From assembly GCA_050998755.1 (NCBI GenBank), contig JBPCPW010000114.1, forward strand, positions 1 through 62,246: a stretch of DNA of 62,246 nt, read 5' to 3'. This DNA comes from JAXDLW01 sp050998755. Its GTDB lineage: Bacteria > Chloroflexota > Dormibacteria > DASZGP01. A program made the position numbers and the translations under genes. The stretch's first letter is position 1, and each line of letters begins with the position of its first letter. The notes beneath the pieces were generated by a model. That model was not told the origin of the DNA, did no database searches, and was given only the letters and a program-made list of their open reading frames with translations. Below, piece by piece: positions 39,589 through 48,601 of this stretch.

Positions 39589-40488
39589 ATGTTCGAATTG
39601 ACGGTTCGGCAGGTCAGGGCGGCGGGATCCGCCGTGGCGGTAGGGATGCTGCTGCAAGCCTGCGCGGGCGCCGCGGTTCCTATCGCCAAGCCGGCCGCCG
39701 GCACCCCACTCGCTAGGTCGTTAGATTCGATGCTGGCGCCCGAGGCGACCCCCGTGCCCTACCCAACCCTGTCCCTGGAGCCCAGCCCGCTTCCGCCCGC
39801 CAGCGTGAACCCTGTGCCGCCACGATCGTCGCCCCCCGGCCGTAGCCTCCTGCCTGCCGACATGCTGGGCGTCGAGTGGACCCGTCTCCCGACGTCAAGG
39901 AAAGTGGTGGCCCTGACCTTTGATGCAGGCTCGATGGCGCAGGGTGTGCCATCCATCCTGGACACACTGAGGCGGGAGCATGTCCCGGGAACATTCTTCC
40001 TCACCGGTCGCTGGGTGACCAGCTATCCGGCGCTGGCGAAAGAAATTGGTGACACTGCCGGGAATTCGATCGGCAACCACACATTCGACCACGCCGATCT
40101 TCGCGGCCTCTCCGATGCCCAGGTGGTGGCCGAGATCTCAGATGGAGAGCGCTGGATCCAGGCGAAAACCGGCCGCCGGCTGCAGCCCCTCTTCCGCTTC
40201 CCCTATGGCGGCAGCGATCCTCGCCTACTGGCCATCGCCAACCGCCTCGGTTATGGCAGCATCCGCTGGACGGTCGACACCCTGGGCTGGAAGGGTGTCT
40301 CCGCCGGCCAGAGCGTTGGGACCGTCTACCAGCGCGCGGTCGGCGCGGCCGAGCCCGGCGAGATACTGCTGATGCACGTCGGTGCGTCGCCGGATGGCAG
40401 CACGCTTGACGCCGACGCCCTCGGACGCGTTATCGACGAACTGCGCCGTCGCGGCTATGGTTTCGTCGCCGTCGGCGATTTTTTGTAG
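39589..40488 (+). CDS. polysaccharide deacetylase (NodB) lipoprotein
   Basis: This 299-residue protein has an N-terminal signal ending GMLLQAC, a lipobox-like site at about residue 25, then a Pro-rich linker (about 40-95). The NodB domain spans about 105-299. The first motif is LTFDAGSMAQG, with Ala at the second Asp position of the usual TFDDG, as in a recognised subgroup. The metal motif is IGNHTFDHADL, then FRFPYGG (RxPY) and a late LLMHVGAS His. It removes acetyl groups from cell-wall or capsular sugars. Confidence 0.88.
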   Translation: MFELTVRQVRAAGSAVAVGMLLQACAGAAVPIAKPAAGTPLARSLDSMLAPEATPVPYPTLSLEPSPLPPASVNPVPPRSSPPGRSLLPADMLGVEWTRLPTSRKVVALTFDAGSMAQGVPSILDTLRREHVPGTFFLTGRWVTSYPALAKEIGDTAGNSIGNHTFDHADLRGLSDAQVVAEISDGERWIQAKTGRRLQPLFRFPYGGSDPRLLAIANRLGYGSIRWTVDTLGWKGVSAGQSVGTVYQRAVGAAEPGEILLMHVGASPDGSTLDADALGRVIDELRRRGYGFVAVGDFL

Positions 40489-40495
40489 GCGAGAA

Positions 40496-40525
40496 AAGGG
40501 GGCCGCCCGCCGGGACGGCCCCCTT
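40496..40525. terminator. strong bidirectional terminator hairpin
   Basis: AAGGGGGCCG pairs perfectly with CGGCCCCCTT across a 10-base loop. Runs of A on the left and T on the right serve both strands. It lies between the convergent deacetylase (ends 40488) and lon (ends 40537), so it can end both transcripts. Confidence 0.85.
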
Positions 40526-40536
40526 GACCGGCTGGG

Positions 40537-42894
40537 CTAGGCGGCGTGCACCGCGGCTTTCGTCTCTACCGGCTCCAGCGCGTGCCGCAGTGCCTCGGCG
40601 ACGTCGCTGACGAGGTGGAAGGTCATCTCCTTGCGGATGGTCTCTGGGAGATCGTCGAGGTCCTTGCCGTTGCGCTGCGGCAGGATGACCTCGGTCAAAC
40701 CGCTGCGGTGAGCAGCAAGCACCTTTTGCTTGACACCGCCGATGGGCAGGACCCGGCCCTGGAGGGTTACCTCTCCGGTCATCCCGACCTCGCTCCGGAC
40801 CGGCCGCCCCATGAGTAGGCTGGCCAGCGCGGTGGTCATCGTGACGCCCGCCGAAGGCCCGTCCTTGGGCACTGCGCCCGCGGGCACATGCACGTGGAAG
40901 TTCTGGCCCATCTTTGACGGATCCAGCCCCAGGTCAGAGGCATGCGAGCGCACGTATGAGAGGGCGATCTGGGCGGACTCCTTCATCACCTCTCCCAGCT
41001 GGCCCGTCAGGGTCAGGGTGCCGGGGCCCTCGCCCGCGCCGGGCGTCGCCGTGGCTTCTACGAACAGCACGTCGCCGCCCGCACCGGTCACCGCCAGGCC
41101 GGTGGCAACGCCCGGGACCGCGGTGCGCTCCGCCACCTCGTTCTCGAACTTCGCCCGCCCGAGGTAGCCCTCGATGTCGGACGCCTCCACGGTAATCGGT
41201 GGGGTGATGTCGCCGCGGGCGACCTTGGTCGCGACCTTGCGCAGGACCTTGCCGATTTCCCGTTCGAGGTTGCGCACGCCCGCCTCGCGCGTGTGGTCGG
41301 CGACGATCTGCAGCAGCGTCTGGTCACCCATCAACACCTCCTCAGGGCGCAGGCCGTTGCGCTCGACCTGGCGCCGCAGCAGGTGGTCGCGGGCGATGCC
41401 CACCTTCTCCTGTTCGGTGTAGCCGTCCAGCTTGACCAGCTCCATGCGGTCCAGAAGCGGACCGGGGATGGTCTCCCAGACGTTGGCCGTGGGGATGAAG
41501 AGCACATCGGAGAGGTCGAGGTCGACCTCCAGGTAGTGGTCCCGGAAGGTGTTGTTCTGGGCCGGGTCGAGCACCTCGAGCAGGGCCGACGACGGGTCTC
41601 CCCGCCAATCCGCGCCGACCTTGTCGATCTCGTCCAGCATGATCACGGGGTTCCTGGTGCCCGCCTCCTTGAGAGCACGCACGATCCGCCCGGGCATCGC
41701 CCCGACATACGTGCGGCGGTGGCCACGGATCTCGGCCTCGTCGTGGATGCCGCCCAGCGACACGCGGGCGAACTTGCGCCCCAGCGCGCGGGCAACCGAC
41801 TCGCCCAGCGAGGTCTTGCCCACCCCGGGCGGCCCGACCAGGGTGATGATCGCGCCACTGCCGCGACCGCCCACGAGCTCTATGCCGCGCTCCTGGCGCA
41901 GCTTGCGGATGGCGAGGAATTCGATGATCCGGTCTTTGACGTCGTCCAGGCCGGTGTGGTCCTCGTCCAGGATCCGGCGCGCCTCGACAAGGTCGAAGTT
42001 GTCGTCGGACCGTACGTCCCACGGAATGTCGAGCATCCAGTCGATGTAGGTACGGATCCAACCGTGCTCGGGGCTCTGCTCACTGGTCCTGTCGAGGCGA
42101 TCGAGCTCGCGGTCCACCTCCTTGCGCACACCCTCGGGCATGCCCGCCTTCTCGACACGCTCGCGAAGACCGGAGACGACGTCGTCCCCGCCCTCGCCGA
42201 GCTGCTTCTTGATGGCCTCCATCTGCTGGCGCAGGATGAAGTCGCGCTGCGACTTCTCCATGCCCTCGGAGACCTCCTTGCGGATGTTCTCCTTGACCTG
42301 GATGTCGGCCAGCGTTTCCTTGACCCAGACGATCAGCTTGCTCAGCCGGACCTCCACGTCGAGCTCCTCGAGGATCTCCTGCTTCTGCTCTGTGCTGAGG
42401 TCAGGGGAGTACCCGGACATGTCAGCCAGGTGCCCGGGGTCCTTGATGCCGCGGATGAACTGCACCACGCCTGGCGCCCCTCGAGTCTCGAGCACGTTCT
42501 CGATCAACGCGCGGTATTCGCGGGCCAGCTCCTGGGCGTGGTCGCTGGGATGCTCGGGGTCCTTGTGGGGTTCGATCTGGACCCAGAGGGCTCCACCGAT
42601 CTCCGACCCCGCACCCATCGTTGCCCGGTACAGCCCGCGCACCACAGAGACTTCGGCCCCGGTCGGGAGTTGGCCGGAATCCTCCAGCTTGGCGACCGTT
42701 CCGATACGGGCGAAGTGGCCGTCGAGGCGCGGGACCAGGAGGACCATCCCATTTCCCTGCTTGGCGGCATCGATCGCGCTGCGCTGGGCAGGGTCCTCCA
42801 GGCCGATGGTGACGCCCATGTGCGGCAGAACCACCGCGTCATCCAGCGGCAGGACCGGCAAAAGTTCGGTTTTAAGTTCGGTCATCTTGTTCAT
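40537..42894 (-). CDS. lon: ATP-dependent protease Lon
   Basis: This 785-residue protein has the full LonA architecture: N-terminal LON domain (about 8-200, LPVLPLDDAVVLPHMGVTIG), central coiled coil, AAA+ module (Walker A VGPPGVGKTSLGES, Walker B PVIMLDEIDKVG) and protease domain. The catalytic Ser is in PKDGPSAGVTM and the catalytic Lys in GGVKQKVLAAHR. It degrades misfolded and regulatory proteins in the cytoplasm. Single intact copy; the frameshifted Lon-N gene at 4.6-5.2 kb is separate. Confidence 0.97.
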   Translation of the reverse strand: MNKMTELKTELLPVLPLDDAVVLPHMGVTIGLEDPAQRSAIDAAKQGNGMVLLVPRLDGHFARIGTVAKLEDSGQLPTGAEVSVVRGLYRATMGAGSEIGGALWVQIEPHKDPEHPSDHAQELAREYRALIENVLETRGAPGVVQFIRGIKDPGHLADMSGYSPDLSTEQKQEILEELDVEVRLSKLIVWVKETLADIQVKENIRKEVSEGMEKSQRDFILRQQMEAIKKQLGEGGDDVVSGLRERVEKAGMPEGVRKEVDRELDRLDRTSEQSPEHGWIRTYIDWMLDIPWDVRSDDNFDLVEARRILDEDHTGLDDVKDRIIEFLAIRKLRQERGIELVGGRGSGAIITLVGPPGVGKTSLGESVARALGRKFARVSLGGIHDEAEIRGHRRTYVGAMPGRIVRALKEAGTRNPVIMLDEIDKVGADWRGDPSSALLEVLDPAQNNTFRDHYLEVDLDLSDVLFIPTANVWETIPGPLLDRMELVKLDGYTEQEKVGIARDHLLRRQVERNGLRPEEVLMGDQTLLQIVADHTREAGVRNLEREIGKVLRKVATKVARGDITPPITVEASDIEGYLGRAKFENEVAERTAVPGVATGLAVTGAGGDVLFVEATATPGAGEGPGTLTLTGQLGEVMKESAQIALSYVRSHASDLGLDPSKMGQNFHVHVPAGAVPKDGPSAGVTMTTALASLLMGRPVRSEVGMTGEVTLQGRVLPIGGVKQKVLAAHRSGLTEVILPQRNGKDLDDLPETIRKEMTFHLVSDVAEALRHALEPVETKAAVHAA

Positions 42895-43015
42895 TCCCTA
42901 ATTGTGGTGTGGCGGCGTCCACCTGGCACGCCGCGGTTGCCGGTCGCTGGCACTGTTATGCCCAACCGTGCCGTCATTCACACCGAAACCATCGTTGCGG
43001 CCACAATATGCCCCC

Positions 43016-43789
43016 ATGTCATCACTTGAGATATCCAACCAGGGCCCAGTCCGGGTGGTCACGATCAACCGGCCCACGCGGCGGAACGCGGTCGACGCTG
43101 CCACGGCAACCGAGTTGAGTGACGCGTTTACGGACTTCGAGGCGGACGATTCGGTCGCGGTGGCGGTCCTGACGGGCGCCGGCGGGCACTTCTGTGCCGG
43201 GGCTGACCTTCAGGCTCTCGCCGGCGGCGACCGCCGCGATCTCCGCGCGGACGGCGATGGCGACGGTCCCATGGGTCCGACGCGTCTGCGGCTGACCAAG
43301 CCGGTCATCGCGGCGGTCGAGGGCTATGCCGTCGCCGGGGGGTTGGAACTGGCCCTCTGGTGCGACCTGCGCGTGGCGGCACGGGGCGCGGTATTCGGGG
43401 TGTTCTGCCGCCGCTTCGGCGTGCCGTTGATCGACCTCGGCACGGTGCGCCTCCCCCGGCTTGTGGGGCACAGCCGGGCGATGGACATGATCCTCACGGG
43501 CAGGGGCGTGGGAGCCGACGAGGCGCTGGCTTTCGGGCTCGCCAACCGGGTCGTCGAGGACGGAGCGGCCCTGGCCACCGCGGTGTCGATGGCCCGGGAG
43601 CTGGCCGCCCTGCCCCAGGTGTGCCTGAGGAATGACAGGGCCTCGGCGATTGAACAGTGGGGGATGAGCGAGGTCGACGCCACAACCAATGAGTTCCGCC
43701 ACGGACTGGACACCATTTCGTCGGGGGAGACGCTGGCAGGGGCGCAGGGTTTCAGCGGAGGTGAGGGTCGGCACGGAATCGCCCGGTAG
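43016..43789 (+). CDS. enoyl-CoA hydratase/isomerase family protein
   Basis: This 257-residue protein starts at ATG 43016. Canonical-length crotonase: VRVVTINRPTRRNAVD, oxyanion segment GAGGHFCAGADLQAL, second segment VEGYAVAGGLELALWCDLRV, then FGVPLIDLGTVRLPRLVG and the C-terminal trimerisation helices. It is probably a hydratase of short or medium enoyl-CoA. It is divergent from lon, with 121 bases between starts. Confidence 0.9.
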   Translation: MSSLEISNQGPVRVVTINRPTRRNAVDAATATELSDAFTDFEADDSVAVAVLTGAGGHFCAGADLQALAGGDRRDLRADGDGDGPMGPTRLRLTKPVIAAVEGYAVAGGLELALWCDLRVAARGAVFGVFCRRFGVPLIDLGTVRLPRLVGHSRAMDMILTGRGVGADEALAFGLANRVVEDGAALATAVSMARELAALPQVCLRNDRASAIEQWGMSEVDATTNEFRHGLDTISSGETLAGAQGFSGGEGRHGIAR

Positions 43790-43798
43790 CATGTGGCT

Positions 43799-44203
43799 AT
43801 GGCTACTTCCGACGCTCACATGACCAACGTGATAATCCGCCGCCCGCTGCTGAGCGGGCTGACGGTCGTTGCCCTCCTGGGCGCCGCCGATGTAGGCGCC
43901 TTCATTGCCTCCAGCCCGTCCGTGGCGCTCAAGAACGGAGGCCGCGCCAGCGGCTCGATTGCGGGATTGGCGGTATGGCTGCTGCTGATCGGGGCGTCCG
44001 GACGCCGCGTGGCGGCGGACGATCGGCCTGTGCTCGCCACGGCAACCCTGGTCCTGGCAGCGCTGGCCGCGTTCGGCGGGGCTGGGCTGGCGGTGATCCA
44101 CCAGCTCGCAGGGGTTGGCGGATGGCGTACGGTCGGCGGGGCGGTGCTCGGGATCACCGCGCTCGGGCTGGCGCTGGCAGCGCGGCGCGCCGTTCCGGAC
44201 TGA
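43799..44203 (+). CDS. small membrane protein, about four helices
   Basis: This 134-residue protein starts at ATG 43799 (GTG 43793 is possible). Hydrophobic segments lie at about 18-38, 50-65, 80-100 and 110-130, with a basic cytosolic turn (GASGRRVAADD). No motif is recognised. It follows the crotonase gene after 9 bases and precedes the HD-GYP gene by 27 bases. Confidence 0.6.
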   Translation: MATSDAHMTNVIIRRPLLSGLTVVALLGAADVGAFIASSPSVALKNGGRASGSIAGLAVWLLLIGASGRRVAADDRPVLATATLVLAALAAFGGAGLAVIHQLAGVGGWRTVGGAVLGITALGLALAARRAVPD

Positions 44204-44230
44204 CCCACAACCCCACATCAGGGTTGGCTC

Positions 44231-45373
44231 GTGACTATTTCAATGGGTACGATGGTGCGGGGGATAGAGGAGGCTATGGCAGCTGGCGTCCGCGCTATCC
44301 CTGAGGAGCTGGTCACGGAGGACCAGCTACGCCAGGCGACAGTCCTGGTGATGGAACGCACCCAGGTCCAGGCGGTGATGCTCGAGCGCATCCTCAACAA
44401 CGAGGGTTTCCGCTCGATCGAGCAGGTCCAGGATCCGTGGGAGGTGGTCGAAGCGGTCCGCCGTCATCGCCCGGCCGCCGTGCTGCTGGCGATGGAGACC
44501 TCTCAGCTGGACGGCTTCAGTGCCCTGCAGCTGATGACCAAGGAGCTGACGATCGACGAGCAGGTGCCGGTGCTCCTGGTGGCCGACGCGCTCAGCGATT
44601 CGGTCCGCCAGCGGGGGCTGGACGCGGGGGCCTTCGATTTCCTCAGCCGCCCGCTGGATAACGCCGAGGTGGTGATGCGCACCCGCAACGCGGTCCGCAC
44701 AACCATGCTCAACCGCCAGGCGCGCAGCGGGCGATTCGACCTGCAGGAGCAACTGCGCCTGCGCACGGACGAGCTGGACGTAGCGCAGATGGAGATCCTG
44801 GAGCGGCTCGCGATCGCCGCGCAGTACCGCGACGATGAGACCGGTGACCACAGCCGCCGGGTGGGGATCATTGCCGGGCTGATCGCCAGGGAGCTGGGCC
44901 TCAACCCGCAGATCTCCGACTGGATCCGTCGCGCGGCACCGTTGCACGACGTCGGCAAGCTCGGCATCCCGGACCACATCCTGCAGAAGCCCGGGCCGCT
45001 GACCGAGGAGGAGACGGAAGTGATGAAAACGCACACTTCCATCGGCGCCAAGATCGTCTTTGGTAACCATCCTGTTCTGTGGCTGGCGGGCGAGATCTGC
45101 ATGAATCACCACGAGCGCTGGAGTGGCAGCGGGTACCCATCCGGCAAGCAGATGGACGAGATCCCCCTGGTCGGGCGGATCGTGGCCGTGGCGGATGTCT
45201 ACGACACGCTGATCGGCAGTCGCGCCTATCGCAAACCGTGGCCCCACGACGAGGCCTTCGACGAGATCAGGGCACAGTCCGGACGGCAGTTTGACCCCGC
45301 GGTGGTCGATGCTTTCCTGCGGCTGCCGCACCCGCTGTTCGTCGAGGTCGCCAGGATGATCGAGCCTGGCTGA
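44231..45373 (+). CDS. HD-GYP phosphodiesterase with degenerate receiver domain
   Basis: This 380-residue protein has a receiver-like fold in residues about 35-155, but the phospho-Asp position reads VLLAMETSQLDGF, the acidic pocket is VLVMERTQ, and the conserved Lys is Arg (FLSRPLD). It therefore cannot be phosphorylated in the usual way. A coiled coil (about 170-195) leads to a complete HD-GYP domain: HDVGKLGIPD and the signature HHERWSGSGYPSG, with extra metal ligands. Such enzymes hydrolyse cyclic-di-GMP. The regulation must come from partner binding rather than phosphotransfer. Confidence 0.88.
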   Translation: MTISMGTMVRGIEEAMAAGVRAIPEELVTEDQLRQATVLVMERTQVQAVMLERILNNEGFRSIEQVQDPWEVVEAVRRHRPAAVLLAMETSQLDGFSALQLMTKELTIDEQVPVLLVADALSDSVRQRGLDAGAFDFLSRPLDNAEVVMRTRNAVRTTMLNRQARSGRFDLQEQLRLRTDELDVAQMEILERLAIAAQYRDDETGDHSRRVGIIAGLIARELGLNPQISDWIRRAAPLHDVGKLGIPDHILQKPGPLTEEETEVMKTHTSIGAKIVFGNHPVLWLAGEICMNHHERWSGSGYPSGKQMDEIPLVGRIVAVADVYDTLIGSRAYRKPWPHDEAFDEIRAQSGRQFDPAVVDAFLRLPHPLFVEVARMIEPG

Positions 45374-45416
45374 GGCGCCCGGCTGGCGACTCCTGCCGAC
45401 GTCGTGACCAGCCCGC

Positions 45417-46790
45417 TCAGCCTGAGCTGAGCGCGTCCTGGCGGGCCGCGATGGCAGCTCGGACGGGGACCGGGAGCCGGTTGCCCGAGGCGGACGCCCG
45501 CCGTTCGCCCGCCCGGCGCTCCTTCTCCAGCGCGTACAGGTAATCGTCGAAGTCCACCTGCATGGTGTGGCGCTTGGAGGCGACGTAGCGCCTGAACATC
45601 TGTCTTCGGTCCCGCTCGATATCCGCCAGCAACTCGGTGTGCGACGGTAGGGCATATTTGCCGGTGAGGTAATCGGCCACCCACACTGATTGGGCCTCCG
45701 CCAGCGGCATGATGGCCCCCAGCGGTTGGAGCAGGCCGATGAAGAAGACGTTGTCCACGTCGGGCTTGAAAACGCGTCGGAAGAGCGGCAGGTCGTTTTC
45801 GGGCGCGGAGAGGAAGGCGGGGTCGAAGAACGGGAAGGTCACCCGGTACCCGGTGCAGTAGACGATGATGTCCGCCGCCTCCTCCGAGCCGTCGGCAAAT
45901 CGCACCGATTTGCCCTTGAGCTCGGTGATGTTGGGTCGCGGCTTGACGTCACCTGAACCGATCCGGATGAGGATGTCGCTGGAGATGGTGGGATGGGCCT
46001 CGCCCGGCCGGTGGTCCGGCGCCGGCAGGCCATAGTTCTCCATCCGGCCGACGTTCAATCGCAGGATCTGCTCGTAGATCCGCTGCCTGATGCGAAATGG
46101 GATGCGGGGGTCATTCCCCAGCTGGTCGAGCGGCTTGCCGAAGAGGTACTTGGGAATGATCCAGGCTCCTCGACGCGCCGACAGGAAAACGTTGGCCGCC
46201 ACCTGGCTGGTTTCGACCGCGATGTCCATGGCGGAGTTGCCCATGCCAACAACGACGACGTTCTTGCCGCGGAACCTGGTGTTGTCGATGTAGTGGTGCG
46301 AGTGCATTTGCTCGCCCTCGAACTCCCCGGGGAACGGCGGCTCGGGCCAGCGCGGATCCCAGTGATGTCCATTGGCGACCATCAACGCGTCGTATTCCCG
46401 CACCTCGCCGCTGTCGAGGGTGACCCTCCAGACCCCGTCCTTCTGGCGTTCGGCCCGCGCGACCGACGTCTCGAATGTGATCCGTTCGCGGAATCCGAAA
46501 TGGTCGACGTAGTCGTTGAAGTACTCCGCGATGTGCGTGTGGTGGGGGAAGTCCGGGTAGCGCGCGGGCATGGGGAGGTCGCTGTATTCCATCCGCTCCC
46601 GGGAGGTGTTGATGTGCAATGAGCGGTAGGCCGATGACATGCCGTTCCTGTTGGCGAAAACCCAGTTGCCGCCGACGCGGTCACCCTTCTCGAAGCAGTC
46701 AAAGGGGATACCCCGCTGATGCAGGGCCTTGGCCGCGGCGATCCCTGAGGACCCCGCTCCTATGACACAGACCGAAGGATTGGAACTCAA
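45417..46790 (-). CDS. flavin-containing monooxygenase
   Basis: This 457-residue protein uses TTG 46790, placing SSNPSVCVIGAGSSGIAAAK at the N-terminus as is usual; an ATG at 46889 would add 33 atypical residues over the divergent gene. FAD site GAGSSGIAAA, the EKGDRVGGNWVF motif, the FMO-type identifying stretch near HTHIAEYFNDYVDHFGFRER, and the NADPH site VVVGMGNSAMDIAVE are present. It oxygenates soft nucleophiles or carbonyls (Baeyer-Villiger-like). Confidence 0.88.
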   Translation of the reverse strand: MSSNPSVCVIGAGSSGIAAAKALHQRGIPFDCFEKGDRVGGNWVFANRNGMSSAYRSLHINTSRERMEYSDLPMPARYPDFPHHTHIAEYFNDYVDHFGFRERITFETSVARAERQKDGVWRVTLDSGEVREYDALMVANGHHWDPRWPEPPFPGEFEGEQMHSHHYIDNTRFRGKNVVVVGMGNSAMDIAVETSQVAANVFLSARRGAWIIPKYLFGKPLDQLGNDPRIPFRIRQRIYEQILRLNVGRMENYGLPAPDHRPGEAHPTISSDILIRIGSGDVKPRPNITELKGKSVRFADGSEEAADIIVYCTGYRVTFPFFDPAFLSAPENDLPLFRRVFKPDVDNVFFIGLLQPLGAIMPLAEAQSVWVADYLTGKYALPSHTELLADIERDRRQMFRRYVASKRHTMQVDFDDYLYALEKERRAGERRASASGNRLPVPVRAAIAARQDALSSG

Positions 46791-46887
46791 GGCTGTGCCT
46801 AGCTTAGGGCCGGCGACGCCCGCATCGGGCGCCCAGCGCTCGAGATGCAAGCTCGGAATCGTGGATCCCGGGTTACGCTGAGCCGGC

Positions 46888-47838
46888 ATGGGTTCTCGCT
46901 TCCTGACCCCGGGAGAGATGACCCAGTTGCTCGCCCTCCCGGTGCCGCTGGCCGACCGCCTGGGCCCATTGCCAATTCGTGATATCGACCCCGATCCCGG
47001 GTTGTTCGGCCCCGGCTCGGTCACTTGGGAGGTGTTGCGTCAGCCACTCCTGGTTCTCGCCGGCGCGCGGGCACTGCTGATGCAGGCGGCGCATCCGCAC
47101 GTGGCCCAGGGCGCAATAGACCACAGCACATACGCCACCGACCCCTTCGGCCGCCTCGTTCGCACCTTCGAGTGGGCCGCGGCGGTGGCGTTCGGCACCA
47201 CCGTCGAGGCGCGCGCGGTGTGCGCCCGTGTCAACGGGCTGCATCACCAGGTGAACGGTCGCCTACCGCGCGGCCACGGCACCGCCAGGGTTGATACGGG
47301 CAGCGTGTATTCCGCCATGGACGAGGAGCTGCTGCTCTGGGTGCATGCGACGTTTGTCGACACCTTGCTGGTGGCGCACGATCGCATGGTCGGCGGGTTG
47401 ACGATCGCCGATCGCAACGAGTTCGTGCGCGAATGGGAGGCGGTCGGTCGCCTGATGGGGGTCCCGGAGCGGCTCTTTTGGCCCAATCATGCGGCCCTGC
47501 GGCAGTACGTGGACGGGGAGATCCGCACCGGTGCGGCGTGCCCGGGCAAGGGGTCGCGGCTGGTGGCGCGCACCGTGCTCCACCCACCCCTGCCCACCCC
47601 GTTGCTGCGCCCGTTCATGGATGCCCTCAGCTTCATCAGCGTCGGCTTCCTCCCGTTGGAGTTGCGCGCGGGCTACGAGATCCCCTGGAGCCGCGCCCAT
47701 GCGCTGGCCCACGCGAGCCTCACCCGGGCGTTGCGCACCAGCCGCGGGCGGTTGCCGCGGCGGCTCAGCCACGCCCCGATCTACGACTTCGCGATGGCGC
47801 GCACCTCGGGCCGCCTGCTGGAGCGATTCGGCCGCTAA
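46888..47838 (+). CDS. DUF2236/MpaB-type oxygenase family protein
   Basis: This 316-residue protein has the helical DUF2236 pattern with conserved histidines: LLMQAAHPHVAQGAIDHSTY, RVNGLHHQVNGRLPRGHG, and WVHATFVDTLL. These carry the heme-ligand His of latex-clearing protein and MpaB-like oxygenases. The C-terminus is a helical bundle (RTLRTSRGRLPRRL-type). It may use heme to activate oxygen; substrate unknown. The stop overlaps the convergent sirtuin gene by 4 bases. Confidence 0.78.
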   Translation: MGSRFLTPGEMTQLLALPVPLADRLGPLPIRDIDPDPGLFGPGSVTWEVLRQPLLVLAGARALLMQAAHPHVAQGAIDHSTYATDPFGRLVRTFEWAAAVAFGTTVEARAVCARVNGLHHQVNGRLPRGHGTARVDTGSVYSAMDEELLLWVHATFVDTLLVAHDRMVGGLTIADRNEFVREWEAVGRLMGVPERLFWPNHAALRQYVDGEIRTGAACPGKGSRLVARTVLHPPLPTPLLRPFMDALSFISVGFLPLELRAGYEIPWSRAHALAHASLTRALRTSRGRLPRRLSHAPIYDFAMARTSGRLLERFGR

Positions 47839-48569
47839 ACGAGCGCCACCAAACCCGGGAGGGTCTCCCCGATCGGGGTGCGAAACACCGCATCCGCCGC
47901 CTCGTCGAAGGGGGTCGGCTGCCCATTGATGATCACCAGGCGCGCCCCCGACCGCACCGCGATCGAGGGCAGGTCGGCCGCCGGGTAGACGCCCAGCGAG
48001 GTACCCACGGCGAGGAAGACCTGGCAGTGGGCGGCGGCCAGCTGAGCGCGCTTGAGGTCGTCGGCCACCAGGCCCTGACCGAACGAGATCGTGGCTGATT
48101 TGAGGATCCCACCGCAGGTCCGACAGGCGGGGTCCTCCTCGCCGGCGCGGACGCGGTCCAGGGCGCGCCGCATGGGCGCTCGCTCGCCACATTGCATGCA
48201 GATCACCTCACGGATTGTTCCGTGGATCTCGATCGTGGTATCCGGCGAGCTTCCCGCGTCCAGGTGCAGGCCATCGATGTTCTGGGTGACCAGGCAGTGT
48301 AGGTGTCCCTGCCTCTCCAGGTCGGCGAGGGCGAGGTGACCGGCATTGGGCTGGGCCTTCCAGGCCGGGTGCGCCAGCCGCTGTCGCCAGGACTCCACCC
48401 GCACCTCGTGGTCGGCCATGTAGTGGCTCAGGTTGGAGAGCTTTTCGGCGCCGGGGTTTTTGGTCCAGACGCCGTTTGGTCCGCGGAAGTCGGGGATGCC
48501 ACTCTCGGTCGAAATGCCCGCCCCGGTCAGCGCCATGACGCTGGAAGCGGCACGGATCCAGGCGGCCAC
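47835..48569 (-). CDS. Sir2-family NAD-dependent protein deacylase
   Basis: This 244-residue protein starts at GTG 48569. Sirtuin motifs are complete: GAGISTESGIPDFRGPNGVW, TQNIDGLHLDAG, catalytic His in IEIHGTIREVICMQC, zinc Cys pairs (CMQC and CRTC), and VGTSLGVYPAADLP near the NAD site. It removes acyl groups from lysine, consuming NAD. It is the last gene of a convergent pair with the oxygenase. Confidence 0.93.
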   Translation of the reverse strand: MAAWIRAASSVMALTGAGISTESGIPDFRGPNGVWTKNPGAEKLSNLSHYMADHEVRVESWRQRLAHPAWKAQPNAGHLALADLERQGHLHCLVTQNIDGLHLDAGSSPDTTIEIHGTIREVICMQCGERAPMRRALDRVRAGEEDPACRTCGGILKSATISFGQGLVADDLKRAQLAAAHCQVFLAVGTSLGVYPAADLPSIAVRSGARLVIINGQPTPFDEAADAVFRTPIGETLPGLVALV

Positions 48570-48601
48570 CCCGGCGATGGCTGGAATGGCGCGGCCCGGG
48601 A

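Noticed and set aside
41293..43029. 578-residue plus-strand ORF opposite lon
   Set aside because: Antisense shadow caused by strong G/C third-position bias of lon; no motif.
46887..46890. Head-to-head ATG starts sharing CATG (also at 31177-31180 and 19640-19643)
   Set aside because: CATG is self-complementary, so paired ATGs appear by chance; in each case one of the two starts can be replaced by a better internal one.
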